NCBI RefSeq assembly: GCF_015070375.1
Contig: NZ_JADCLL010000010.1
Location: 62,001-126,000, forward strand
Source of the DNA: Nocardioides kribbensis
Lineage (GTDB): Bacteria; Actinomycetota; Actinomycetes; Propionibacteriales; Nocardioidaceae
Reading direction: 5' to 3'
Length of the DNA: 64,000 nucleotides
Below the pieces are notes generated by a model. The model searched no databases and was not told where the DNA came from. It was given only the letters and a program-made list of their open reading frames with translations. The position numbers were made by a program, and so were the translations under genes. This document shows positions 9,046 through 17,983 of the stretch, one piece after another. The number at the start of each line of letters is the position of its first letter. Within the stretch, counting starts at the first letter, position 1.

Positions 9046-9061
9046 TGTGACCTGCGACACA
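9046..9061. promoter_or_regulatory. Candidate activator-binding dyad
   Basis: TGTGACCTGCGACACA is an imperfect inverted repeat (TGTGAC versus TGTGTC on the other strand) in the 279-base gap between the alcohol dehydrogenase and the AcoR/MimR-like regulator. It may bind that regulator. The rest of the gap (8823-9101) shows no clear coding signal. Confidence 0.35.
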
Positions 9062-9101
9062 CGTCGACCGCCCGCGATCCTCAGCGGGCCCGGGAGGACC
9101 G

Positions 9102-10787
9102 ATGAGGCGCACCAGCGGCGCGGCTGCCGGCCCCGGCCTGCCCCCCGCGGCCGGGGCGCCCGGTGTGCGCGAGGAGATCGCCTCCTCCTGGCGCCGTGTG
9201 CGCCTCGCCGGTCTCGACCCCGCGGCGCCGGTGGACACCGACGCCGACGCGGGGGTGGAGACGGTCGCCGACGTCGGCAGCACGCTGCTGCGCGGCGCCG
9301 TGCCGGTGCTCGAGGACCTCGAGGAGGGGCTGCGCGGCAGCCGCTACTCCACCGTGCTCGTCGACCGCGACTGCCGCGTGGCCCGGCGCTGGTGCGACGA
9401 CCCGCGGCTCGGCGAGGCCTTCGACTCCCTCGACGTGCGCGTCGGGGCCAGCCTGCTCGAGGAGCGCATCGGCACCAACGCGCTCGGCACCGCGATGGTC
9501 GCCCGCCACGGCGTCGCCGTGCACGGCAGCGAGCACTTCGTGGAGGCCCTGCAGGCCTTCAGCTGCTACGGCCACCCGATCCGTCACCCCTTGACCAAGC
9601 GGATCGAGGGCGTGCTGGACCTCACCGCGCTGCGCGAGCAGGCCAGCCCGCTGCTGGCGCCGCTGGTCTCGCGCGCCGTGCACGAGATCGAGCAGCGCCT
9701 CCTCGACGGCAGCCGGGCCTCGGAGAAGAGCCTGCTGGCGGCCTTCCAGGGCGCGGTGGGTCTGCGGCGTCGTCCGATCCTGGCCGTCGGCGAGGACATC
9801 GTGCTCTCCAACCACGCCGCCCAGGACCTGCTCAGCCCCGCCGACGTCGCCCTCCTGCGGGTGCTGGCCGACGAGCCCCAGCAGCGCGACCAGCAGGCCA
9901 TCGAGCTGACCCTGGAGTCGGGCCAGCCGGTGAGCGTCGAGGTCACCCGCGTGAGCGGAGCCCGCCGCGGTGCGCTGCTGCGCGTCGACAAGGTGAGCGG
10001 TGCGCTGGCGCGGGCGGTGACCACCCGCAGCCGCACCCGTCGCGACCGGGTCGGCCCGCCCCGGCTCGTCGCGGGCGTCTCGGGCAGCGGCCGCACCACC
10101 CGCGCCCGCGCGCTGGCCGCCGACCACCTCCCCGTGCAGGTGATGCGACCCGCGACCGCGCTGCTGGAGGGCGCCGAGGAGTGGGCGCGACAGTTCGAGG
10201 CCGCCATGCGGCGGGGGTCGGGCACGGTCTGCGTCGACGGCATCGACCTGCTGCCCGACGCCCTGCTCGACGTCGTGACCGGGTGGGTCGACGCCCCCAC
10301 CCGACCCGACCTCGTGCTGACCTCGGGCCCCGTCGCGGGGCTGCAGGGCGCGGCCGCCACGCTCGCGGGCATGGCCACCCGGCGCGAGGAGCTGGTGCCG
10401 CTGGCGGCCCGCCGTCAGGACGTGCCGGAGCTCGCGGCCTCCATCCTGCGCGAGGTCGCGGGCGGGCGCCCCGTGCACCTGACACCACGCGTGGTCGAGG
10501 CCCTGTGCGCCCAGGCCTGGCCGGGCAACCTGCGCGAGCTCAAGGCCGTGGTGGTCCACCTGGCGCAGGCCCGCTCCACCGGCGGGCTGACCGTCGACGA
10601 CCTGCCGGAGCAGTACCGCTCGGGTCCTCCCGCCGGCGCCCTCACCGCGCTGGAGCAGGCCGAGCGCGACGTCATCGTCACCGCGCTGCGCGACGCCGGC
10701 GGGGTCAAGGTGCGTGCCGCCGAGGCGCTCGGGCTCTCCCGCACCACGCTCTACGCGCGGATGCGGGCGCTGCGCATCAACGGTTGA
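9102..10787 (+). CDS. AcoR/MimR-like GAF-AAA-Fis transcriptional activator
   Basis: Regulator of 561 residues. An N-terminal GAF-like sensor (about residues 60-180) precedes an NtrC-type ATPase region with glycine loop GVSGSGRTT near residue 325, a PGNLREL motif near residue 470, and a C-terminal Fis-type helix-turn-helix (AAEALGLSRTTLYARM). The GAFTGA loop that contacts sigma-54 is absent and the ATPase is degenerate, as expected in actinobacteria, which generally lack sigma-54. Related proteins (MimR, AcoR) activate alcohol or alkane oxidation genes. GGGAGGACC precedes the ATG. Divergent from the alcohol dehydrogenase operon, its likely target. Confidence 0.83.
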   Translation: MRRTSGAAAGPGLPPAAGAPGVREEIASSWRRVRLAGLDPAAPVDTDADAGVETVADVGSTLLRGAVPVLEDLEEGLRGSRYSTVLVDRDCRVARRWCDDPRLGEAFDSLDVRVGASLLEERIGTNALGTAMVARHGVAVHGSEHFVEALQAFSCYGHPIRHPLTKRIEGVLDLTALREQASPLLAPLVSRAVHEIEQRLLDGSRASEKSLLAAFQGAVGLRRRPILAVGEDIVLSNHAAQDLLSPADVALLRVLADEPQQRDQQAIELTLESGQPVSVEVTRVSGARRGALLRVDKVSGALARAVTTRSRTRRDRVGPPRLVAGVSGSGRTTRARALAADHLPVQVMRPATALLEGAEEWARQFEAAMRRGSGTVCVDGIDLLPDALLDVVTGWVDAPTRPDLVLTSGPVAGLQGAAATLAGMATRREELVPLAARRQDVPELAASILREVAGGRPVHLTPRVVEALCAQAWPGNLRELKAVVVHLAQARSTGGLTVDDLPEQYRSGPPAGALTALEQAERDVIVTALRDAGGVKVRAAEALGLSRTTLYARMRALRING

Positions 10788-10818
10788 GCCTGGATCAGGG
10801 CGCGGATCAGGGCGCGGA

Positions 10819-12111
10819 TCAGGGTCGGGTGCCGGGGGCGGGCGCCGGGGCGGTGCTGCTGTCGCCGGTGAGCACGAGGGCGGCGACGACGGCGCCGACG
10901 AGCAGCAGCGCCACCAGCACGGCGGCGAGGATCTTCGGCACGCTCCAGGGCCGGTCGCCCACGACCTCCCCGGTGGTGGCGTTGACCATCACCTGGTAGG
11001 TCGTGCCGCGGTAGAGGTAGCTGGCCAGCCAGAGCGGCATGAGCAGCAGCTTGAAGGTCGCCTGGGCGTAGGTGACGTCCATGTCGCTGACGCGCTGCTC
11101 GTCACCGCCGATGTCACGGCGGCAGTCGTCCTCGATGACCTCGCGCATCTGGCCGCGGGCCTCCTTGGCGCCCTCCTGCGGGTCGACGTCGTAGCGCAGG
11201 GCGGAGTAGCCGGTGAGGTACTCCTGCTGGAAGGGGCGCGCGTCGGCCAGCGTCCAGGGCCCCATCTTCGCCAGCTTCCCCGGCTCCAGCCGCTCGCTGG
11301 CGACGACCAGGACGTCGTCGAAGCCGCGGGAGACGCGACCCGACGCGGGGTGCCACCGCGTCCGGCGCTCCTGGTAGGTCTCGGTCCTCGTGCCGCCCTT
11401 GCCGTCGGAGACCGTGCGGGTGCGGGTGACGTAGTAGTGCTCGCCGCGCTGGCCGGTGTAGTCGGTGACGGTCTGGGCGTCGAAGGTCCAGTGCGGCACG
11501 TAGGTGCCCTGGAGGCCGTGGGTCGAGCCGACCTCCTTCAGGGCCCCCGGGGCGAAGCGCCGCGAGCCGACCCACTCGCCGAAGGCCCGCTGGGCGCCCG
11601 ACTCGTCGACGTGGAACGGGATGACCGCCTCGGGCGCCACGAGACCCTCGGGGTGCTCGACGACCACGAGGGCGCCGCTGCAGAACTGGCAGCGCCCGGC
11701 CAGGTCGACGGTCTCGGTGCGAGCGCCGCACCCGCCGCACTGGAGCACGTGGGCCCCGATCGAGGCCACCGTCGTTTCGCCGTTGCGCGCGCGCCACGCG
11801 TCGTAGGAGTGCTCGCGGATCGTGGCTCCGGTCGCGGCGATGGCGGTCTGCGCGCCGCACGAGCCGCAGCGCAGGGAGGTCGTGCCGGGGGCGAAGGCGA
11901 CCTGCGCGCCGCAGCTGCCGCAGGTGGCGCTGAGCGTAGCCGCGCCCAGGGCCACCGGGTCGCTCGCGTCGACCGGGCCGACCGCGCCGGAGGGCGAGGT
12001 CGCGGGCGGCTCGGGCAGCGGCGGTGGCCCCGCGGCGGGCCCGCCGGGCAGCGGAGGGGGACCCGCCGGGTCGGCGGGCTGCTGGCCGGTGGGGGTCGGG
12101 TCGGTGGACAC
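10819..12111 (-). CDS. Zinc-ribbon membrane protein (TFIIB-type zinc-finger family)
   Basis: Protein of 430 residues. After a Pro/Gly-rich start come several zinc-ribbon pairs (CGSCGAQ twice, CGGCGA, CQFC), a long soluble beta-rich region, and one transmembrane segment near the C-terminus (KILAAVLVALLLVGAVVAAL). GTG start with GGAG upstream. It follows an SPFH-domain gene by 14 bases. The pair resembles the zinc-ribbon plus SPFH partners of Bacillus ydjG/ydjI, thought to act at the membrane in envelope stress. No PspA gene is nearby. Exact role unknown. Confidence 0.78.
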   Translation of the reverse strand: MSTDPTPTGQQPADPAGPPPLPGGPAAGPPPLPEPPATSPSGAVGPVDASDPVALGAATLSATCGSCGAQVAFAPGTTSLRCGSCGAQTAIAATGATIREHSYDAWRARNGETTVASIGAHVLQCGGCGARTETVDLAGRCQFCSGALVVVEHPEGLVAPEAVIPFHVDESGAQRAFGEWVGSRRFAPGALKEVGSTHGLQGTYVPHWTFDAQTVTDYTGQRGEHYYVTRTRTVSDGKGGTRTETYQERRTRWHPASGRVSRGFDDVLVVASERLEPGKLAKMGPWTLADARPFQQEYLTGYSALRYDVDPQEGAKEARGQMREVIEDDCRRDIGGDEQRVSDMDVTYAQATFKLLLMPLWLASYLYRGTTYQVMVNATTGEVVGDRPWSVPKILAAVLVALLLVGAVVAALVLTGDSSTAPAPAPGTRP

Positions 12112-12125
12112 CGGGTCTCCTCGGC

Positions 12126-13247
12126 TCAGGCCTGGGGCGGCAGCGGCGGCGGCGTGGCGGCGAGGAGCGCGGACAGCGCCGGCACCTCGGCCGCTGCGGT
12201 CCAGGCGGTCATGCCCTGCTGCCAGACCAGGGTGGTCGCGGTGAGCTCGCCCGAGGCGACCCGGCCGGGCAGCTCGCCGGCGGGGACCGGTCCGACCTGC
12301 TGGCCGCCCACCGCCAGGAACCAGGGCTGGGCCGCCCCGGGCAGGGGCGGCGGACCCGGGGGAGCGGCCTGGGGAGCGGTCTGGGGAGTCGCCTGGGGAG
12401 CCATGGCCTGGGCGATCTGCTGGCCCAGGGCGATGCCCATGCCCATGCCGAGGCCCTCGCCCGCGCCGCCGGGGTTGGTGGCGGCGTCGCCGATGGCGGT
12501 GGCGGCCTGGAACTTCGCGTACTGGTCGAGGCTGCCCAGCACCCCCATCTGGGTGCGCTTGTCGAGGGCGGCCTCGACCTCCGGGGGCAGCGAGATGTTC
12601 TCGATGACGAACTTCGGGATGCTCACGCCCATGTCGGTCAGGCTCGTGGTCAGCGTCCCGGCGAGGGTCGCGGCGATGGTCTGCTGCTGGGCCGCGAGGT
12701 CGAGCATCGGGAGCTGGGAGTTGGCCAGGGCCGTGCCGACCTGGCTGACGATGTTCTGCCGGAGGAACTCCGCGACCTCGTCGGTGCGGAAGTCGGGGTC
12801 GGTGCCGACGAGCTGGCGCAGCAGCGCGGCGGGGTCGACGACCTGGAGCGCGTAGGCCCCGAAGGCCCGCAGCCGCACCATCCCGAACTCGGCGTCGCGC
12901 ACGGTCACCGGATTCTGGGTGCCCCACTTGAGGTCGGTGTAGAGCCGCGTGCCGACGAAGTAGACCTCGGCCTTGAAGGGGGACTCGAAGCCGTACTTCC
13001 AGCCCTTGAGGGTCGAGAGCACCGGCAGGTTCTGGGTGTCGAGGGTGTGGGTGCCGGGGGTGAAGACGTCGGCGATCTGGCCCTCGTCGACGAAGACGGC
13101 CACCTGGCCCTCGCGCACCACGAGCTTCGCGCCGTTCTTGATCTCGTTGCCCTGGCGCGGGAAGCGCCACACGATGGTGTCGCGGCCGTCGTCGAGGAAC
13201 TCGACGATGTCGATGAACTGCCCGCGCACCTTGTCCATGAAGCCCAT
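12126..13247 (-). CDS. SPFH/band-7 domain protein with C-terminal GYF_2 domain
   Basis: Protein of 373 residues. The N-terminal SPFH region is YdjI-like (starts MGFMDKVRGQFIDIVEFLDD), a family sometimes labelled virion core protein. A Gly/Met- and Pro-rich linker near residues 265-305 leads to a C-terminal GYF_2-like module (WFLAVGGQQVGPVP ... TLVWQQGMTAW). It probably forms membrane-associated oligomers and recruits the zinc-ribbon protein encoded next. The ATG has a GGAGAC site nine bases upstream. Confidence 0.85.
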   Translation of the reverse strand: MGFMDKVRGQFIDIVEFLDDGRDTIVWRFPRQGNEIKNGAKLVVREGQVAVFVDEGQIADVFTPGTHTLDTQNLPVLSTLKGWKYGFESPFKAEVYFVGTRLYTDLKWGTQNPVTVRDAEFGMVRLRAFGAYALQVVDPAALLRQLVGTDPDFRTDEVAEFLRQNIVSQVGTALANSQLPMLDLAAQQQTIAATLAGTLTTSLTDMGVSIPKFVIENISLPPEVEAALDKRTQMGVLGSLDQYAKFQAATAIGDAATNPGGAGEGLGMGMGIALGQQIAQAMAPQATPQTAPQAAPPGPPPLPGAAQPWFLAVGGQQVGPVPAGELPGRVASGELTATTLVWQQGMTAWTAAAEVPALSALLAATPPPLPPQA

Positions 13248-13397
13248 CGCCGTGTCGTCTCCTCAGCTCGCGCGCCGGCCCTGTGCCCGACCCGCCGAGC
13301 GTAGGGGGCCGGGGGCCGCCGCGCGGGCGAACTCCACAGGCGGTGCCGTGGGCGCAGGGTGGGCGCAGGGCGGCCGCAGGGCGAGCGCCGTGCGGGC

Positions 13398-14873
13398 TCA
13401 GGTGCCGCAGTAGGTGGTGTAGGCGCCGAAGTCGGGCGGTGCGGGGGCCGCGAAGGCCTCGAGGCCGGGGCGCTCGACGTAGGGCGACCGGACCGCCTCG
13501 AGCAGCCGCTCGAGCGGAGCGAGGTCGCCCGCGGTGGCGGCGTCGAGGGCCTCCTCGACCAGGTGGTTGCGCGGGACGTAGAGCGGGTTGACCCGGTCCA
13601 TCGCGTCGGGGTCGGGCCCCAGCGCGCGCCACCGCTCGAGCCACGCGTCGAGCGCGGGCAGGTCGAGCACGACCCCGCGCACCGGCTCGGCGTCGCCGCG
13701 CGCCGCCGCCGACAGCGCCCGGTGGAAGGACGTGTGGTCGACGCGGCCGGCCTGCATGAGCGCCTGCAGGTCGGTGGCCAGCGCGAGCACCACGTCGGGC
13801 GTCAGCCCCGCGGGCAGGCCGAGCTTGGCGCGCATCCCCTCGGTCCAGGCGGCGTCGTAGCGCGGGCGGAAGCCCCCGAGCGCCTCGACGGCCAGCGCCA
13901 CGGCCTGCTCCTGGTCGTCGTGCAGCAGCGGCAGCATCGCCTCGGCGAGACGGGCGAGGTTCCACTCCGCGATCGGCGGCTGCTGGGCGTAGGCGTAGCG
14001 GCCGGCGTGGTCGATGGAGCTGAAGACGGTGGCGGGGTCGACGGCCTCCATGAAGGCGCAGGGGCCGTAGTCGATGCTCTCGCCGGAGAGGGTCATGTTG
14101 TCGGTGTTCATGACGCCGTGCACGAAGCCGAGCAGCATCCACCGCGCCACCAGGTCGGCCTGCGCGGCCACGACGGCCTGGAAGAGGGCGAGGTGGGGGT
14201 GCTCGGCGTCGGCGGCCGCCGGGTGGTGCCGCGCGATCGCGTGGTCGGCCAGACGCGCCAGCAGGTCGCGGTCGTCGCGGGCCCGGGCGAGCTGCACGCT
14301 GCCGACGCGCAGGTGGCTGGCCGCCGTGCGGGCCAGGACGGCGCCGGGCAGCACCCCGAGCTCACGGCGTACGCCGCGACCCGTGGCGACGACGGCCAGC
14401 GCGCGCGTCGTGGGCACGCCGAGCGCGTGCATGGCCTCGCTGACCACCAGCTCGCGCAGCATCGGGCCGACCGCGGCCAGGCCGTCGCCGCCACGGGCGA
14501 AGGGCGTGCGGCCGGAGCCCTTGAGGTGGAGGTCGACCAGGCGGCCGTCGGGGGCGGTGAGCTCGCCGAGCAGCAGCGCCCGGCCGTCGCCGAGGCCGGG
14601 GTTGAAGCCTCCGAACTGGTGCCCGGCGTAGGCCTGCGCGACGGGGTGGGCGCCCTCGGGCACCTCACCGCCGACGAGGAAGCGGACCCCCTCGGGCGTG
14701 CGCAGCCACTCCGGGTTGAGGCCGAGCTCGCGCGCGAGCTCCTCGCCCAGGTGCAGCAGCCGGGGCTCGGGCGCCTCCTCGGCCCGCCAGGGCCTGGCCA
14801 GCTCGGGCAGCGCGTCGGCGAAGACGTGACCCAGGGCGGGCGCGGAGGTGCTCGTGACGCGTGTCGTGCTCAT
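13398..14873 (-). CDS. selO: Protein adenylyltransferase SelO (YdiU family)
   Basis: Pseudokinase-fold enzyme that transfers AMP to Ser/Thr/Tyr of target proteins, linked to redox stress. At 491 residues it has the full family length. Visible motifs are GHQFGGFNPGLGDGRA, KGSGRTPFARGGDG and HGVMNTDNM. It ends TYCGT, with cysteine at the antepenultimate position where eukaryotic homologues carry selenocysteine. ATG at 14873 is preceded by TAGGCT six bases upstream, suggesting a leaderless mRNA. Divergent from the aldo/keto reductase. Confidence 0.93.
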   Translation of the reverse strand: MSTTRVTSTSAPALGHVFADALPELARPWRAEEAPEPRLLHLGEELARELGLNPEWLRTPEGVRFLVGGEVPEGAHPVAQAYAGHQFGGFNPGLGDGRALLLGELTAPDGRLVDLHLKGSGRTPFARGGDGLAAVGPMLRELVVSEAMHALGVPTTRALAVVATGRGVRRELGVLPGAVLARTAASHLRVGSVQLARARDDRDLLARLADHAIARHHPAAADAEHPHLALFQAVVAAQADLVARWMLLGFVHGVMNTDNMTLSGESIDYGPCAFMEAVDPATVFSSIDHAGRYAYAQQPPIAEWNLARLAEAMLPLLHDDQEQAVALAVEALGGFRPRYDAAWTEGMRAKLGLPAGLTPDVVLALATDLQALMQAGRVDHTSFHRALSAAARGDAEPVRGVVLDLPALDAWLERWRALGPDPDAMDRVNPLYVPRNHLVEEALDAATAGDLAPLERLLEAVRSPYVERPGLEAFAAPAPPDFGAYTTYCGT

Positions 14874-14994
14874 GCCTCGAGCCTACGAGGGCCCCCGGGA
14901 GGCCGGGCGCGCCGCGGATCGGGAGCCGTGCGACGACGGCGTGCTCACCCCTCCGGCGGTGCTGCGTGTCGGCGCGCGGCGGTAGACAGGACCC

Positions 14995-15888
14995 ATGAGG
15001 ACTCGAGAGATCGGCAACGACACCGTCGGACGCGTGCAGGTGGGGGCGATCGGCCTGGGCCTGATGACCTTCGACCAGACCGGCACCCAGCCGCGCCAGC
15101 AGCTGCTCGACACCGTGCAGGCGGCGGTCGACGCCGGGGTGACCCTCTTCGACACCGCCGACGCCTACGGCCCCGGCGACGAGCTGGGCCAGGACGCCCA
15201 GGGCGCCAACGAGCGCCTGGCCATCGGCCTGCTCGACGAGCTCGGGCTGCGCGAGCGGGTGCTGCTGGCCACCAAGGGCGGCCACGTGCGCACCGACGGG
15301 GGCGGCTGGGACGTCGACAGCTCCCGCCAGCACCTCCACGAGGCCGTCGACGCGAGCCTGGAGCGGCTCGGCGTCGAGCAGCTCGACCTGTGGCAGCACC
15401 ACCGTCCCGACCCGGCCGTGCCCTACGAGGAGGTCGTGGCGACGCTGAAGGAGATCCACGACTCCGGCAAGGTGAAGCGGCTCGGGCTCTCCAACGCCGA
15501 CCCCGAGCAGATCCGTCTCGCCCACTCCGTGCTCGGCGGCGCGCTGGTGAGCGTGCAGAACCAGTTCTCCCCGAAGTTCCGCAGCAGCGCCCCCGAGATC
15601 GAGGTCTGCGAGGAGCTCGGCCTGGCCTTCCTGCCGTGGAGCCCGCTGGGCGGCCTGGGCGACGCCAAGGAGCTGGCCGCCCACCACCCGGCCTTCGCCG
15701 AGGTCGCCGAGGCGCGCGGTGTCAGCCCGCAGCAGGTCGCGCTGGCGTGGGAGCTCGCGCAGTCGCCGGTCGTCATCCCGATCCCCGGGGCCAAGCGTCC
15801 CTCCTCGGTGACCGACTCCGCCGCGGCCGCCGACCTCGACCTCACCGCCGACGAGCTCGCCCGCCTCGACGCCGACCCCGAGGGCTGA
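14995..15888 (+). CDS. Aldo/keto reductase
   Basis: NADPH-dependent (beta/alpha)8-barrel oxidoreductase of 297 residues. Family landmarks are FDTADAYGPG (catalytic Asp/Tyr), ATKGG (catalytic Lys), WQHHRPDP in place of the usual Gln/His segment, and IPIPGAKRPSSV near the C-terminus for cofactor binding. TAGACA lies six bases before the ATG, so the mRNA is probably leaderless. Substrate unknown. Confidence 0.9.
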   Translation: MRTREIGNDTVGRVQVGAIGLGLMTFDQTGTQPRQQLLDTVQAAVDAGVTLFDTADAYGPGDELGQDAQGANERLAIGLLDELGLRERVLLATKGGHVRTDGGGWDVDSSRQHLHEAVDASLERLGVEQLDLWQHHRPDPAVPYEEVVATLKEIHDSGKVKRLGLSNADPEQIRLAHSVLGGALVSVQNQFSPKFRSSAPEIEVCEELGLAFLPWSPLGGLGDAKELAAHHPAFAEVAEARGVSPQQVALAWELAQSPVVIPIPGAKRPSSVTDSAAAADLDLTADELARLDADPEG

Positions 15889-15943
15889 GACCCGAGCCCG
15901 GCGGGGTCGCGGGCGCGGGAGGCCTGCGGGGAGAATGCGGCGC

Positions 15944-17983
15944 ATGCCGCTGCTGCCCCGTCGCCACCGTCCCCCGACCCCCGCCGCGCCGCCGGCCGCA
16001 GCGGCGCCCGCGCCGGGCGGCGTGGGCGGCTCCGGTCGGGTCCCCGACGCGTCCGGCGGCGGGCACGAGCCCTCGCGGCCGGCCGGTCGTCACGCCGGCC
16101 CGGCGACCGAGGAGGGCGCCCCGCGCGGCACGACCGGCCCCGCAGCGCCCGACCTCCGCGCCGAGGTGCTGGCCGCGCGGGTCGAGCGGTGGCGTCCCGA
16201 CCTGGTCGAGGCCCTCGCCGAGGTCTACCCCGACCCCGAGGGCCTGGCCGACGACCTCGTCGCCCTGGCCGCGCAGCGCTACGCCGAGCGCAGCGACGAG
16301 CTGCACCACCTCGACCTGCGCCGCTCGCTGGCACCCGACTGGTTCCAGCGCCCCGAGATGCTCGGCTACGCCGCCTACGCCGACCGGTTCGCCGGTGACC
16401 TCGCGGGCGTCGCGGAGCGCATCGACTACCTGCGCGACCTGGGCGTGACCTACCTGCACCTGATGCCGCTGCTCGAGCCGCGGCCCGGCGACAGCGACGG
16501 CGGCTACGCCGTGCAGAGCTACCGCCGGGTGCGCTCCGACCTCGGCACGACCGAGGACCTCGCCGCCCTCACCGCCAGGCTGCGGGCCTCGGGGATCAGC
16601 CTGTGCCTCGACCTGGTGCTCAACCACGTCGCCCGCGAGCACGAGTGGGCCGAGCGGGCCCGGGCCGGCGACCCGGCCTACCGCGACTACTTCTACGTCC
16701 ACCCCGACCGCAGCGTGCCCGACGCCTTCGAGCAGACGCTGCCCGAGGTCTTCCCCGACTTCGCCCCCGGCAGCTTCAGCTTCGACGCCGACCTCGACGG
16801 CTGGGTGATGACGACCTTCAACACCTTCCAGTGGGACGTCAACTGGTCCAACCCCGCGGTGCTGCGCGAGTACGCCGACATCATCATGACCCTGGCCAAC
16901 GACGGCGTGGAGGTCTTCCGCCTCGACGCCATCGCCTTCCTGTGGAAGCAGCTCGGCACCACCTGCCAGAACCTCCCGCAGGTGCACGCCCTCACCCAGG
17001 CGCTGCGGGTGCTGGGCCGCATCGCCTGCCCCGCGGTGGTGTTCAAGGCCGAGGCCATCGTCGGCCCCGACGACCTGCCGGCCTACCTCGGCCAGGGCCG
17101 CCACCACGGCAAGGTCAGCGACCTGGCCTACCACAACGCGCTCATGGTGCACGTGTGGTCGATGCTGGCCACCAAGGACGCCGGGCTGGCCTCCCGCGCC
17201 CTCCAGCGGCTCCCCGCCACGCCCGCCTCCACCTCCTGGGTGACCTACGCCCGCTGCCACGACGACATCGGGTGGGCCATCGACGACGCCGACGCGGCCG
17301 CCGCCGGGCTCGACGGCCACTTGCACCGCCGCTTCCTCTCGCAGTTCCACGCCGGCGACTTCCCCGGCTCGTGGGCGCGCGGCCTGGTCTTCCAGGACAA
17401 CCCGCGCACCGGCGACCAGCGCATCTCCGGCTCCTTGGCCTCCCTGGCCGGCCTGGAGGCCGGTGACCCCCACGCCGTCGACCGGATCCTGGCGGTCCAC
17501 GCGGTCGTGCTCGGCTTCGGTGGCCTGCCCGTGCTGTGGATGGGCGACGAGGTGGGCCTGCTCAACGACCACGACTGGGACGCCAACCCCGCCCACGCCG
17601 CCGACAACCGGTGGGTCCACCGTCCGGTGATGCCCTGGCCGGTCGAGGACCCCCACGGCCTGCGCGGGCGGCTGCGCCACCTGGTCGGCGTGCGCCGCGA
17701 CCTGCCCCACCTGCACGCCGGCGTGCCCACCGAGGTGCTCGACCCGCCGGTCTCCGGCGTCTTCGCCACCCGGCGGGTCCACCCGCTCGGCGCGATGGTG
17801 ATGCTGGCCAACGTCACCCCCGAGCCGCAGTGGGTCTCCCGCGGCCGGCTGACCTCGCTGGTCGGCGGGCCGCCGGTCGACCGGATCACCGGGCGGGCGC
17901 TGGGCGAGGGGGCCGACCCGGGCGCCGACGGCGACGGCCTGGCGCTCGCGCCGTACGAGGTGCTGTGGGTGTGCGCCGGATGA
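15944..17983 (+). CDS. Amylosucrase-like glycoside hydrolase family 13 enzyme
   Basis: Secondary-metabolism sugar enzyme of about 679 residues, typical of the amylosucrase/GH13_4 group. The catalytic triad is visible: nucleophile Asp in FRLDAIAF (about 328), acid/base Glu in FKAEAIV (about 370), and Asp in RCHDDIGW (about 440). The N-terminus is Pro/Ala/Gly-rich. Expected activity is transfer of glucose from sucrose to glucan or sucrose hydrolysis. ATG at 15935 is also possible; I chose 15944 because GAGAAT at 15931-15936 would place the mRNA start there. The stop overlaps the next ATG (ATGA). Confidence 0.9.
   Translation: MPLLPRRHRPPTPAAPPAAAAPAPGGVGGSGRVPDASGGGHEPSRPAGRHAGPATEEGAPRGTTGPAAPDLRAEVLAARVERWRPDLVEALAEVYPDPEGLADDLVALAAQRYAERSDELHHLDLRRSLAPDWFQRPEMLGYAAYADRFAGDLAGVAERIDYLRDLGVTYLHLMPLLEPRPGDSDGGYAVQSYRRVRSDLGTTEDLAALTARLRASGISLCLDLVLNHVAREHEWAERARAGDPAYRDYFYVHPDRSVPDAFEQTLPEVFPDFAPGSFSFDADLDGWVMTTFNTFQWDVNWSNPAVLREYADIIMTLANDGVEVFRLDAIAFLWKQLGTTCQNLPQVHALTQALRVLGRIACPAVVFKAEAIVGPDDLPAYLGQGRHHGKVSDLAYHNALMVHVWSMLATKDAGLASRALQRLPATPASTSWVTYARCHDDIGWAIDDADAAAAGLDGHLHRRFLSQFHAGDFPGSWARGLVFQDNPRTGDQRISGSLASLAGLEAGDPHAVDRILAVHAVVLGFGGLPVLWMGDEVGLLNDHDWDANPAHAADNRWVHRPVMPWPVEDPHGLRGRLRHLVGVRRDLPHLHAGVPTEVLDPPVSGVFATRRVHPLGAMVMLANVTPEPQWVSRGRLTSLVGGPPVDRITGRALGEGADPGADGDGLALAPYEVLWVCAG

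Noticed and set aside
10819..14142. A single 1107-residue protein covering the zinc-ribbon gene and beyond
   Set aside because: Only the C-terminal part is real. The upstream part overlaps SPFH and SelO genes in another frame; the zinc-ribbon gene has its own GTG and ribosome-binding site at 12111.
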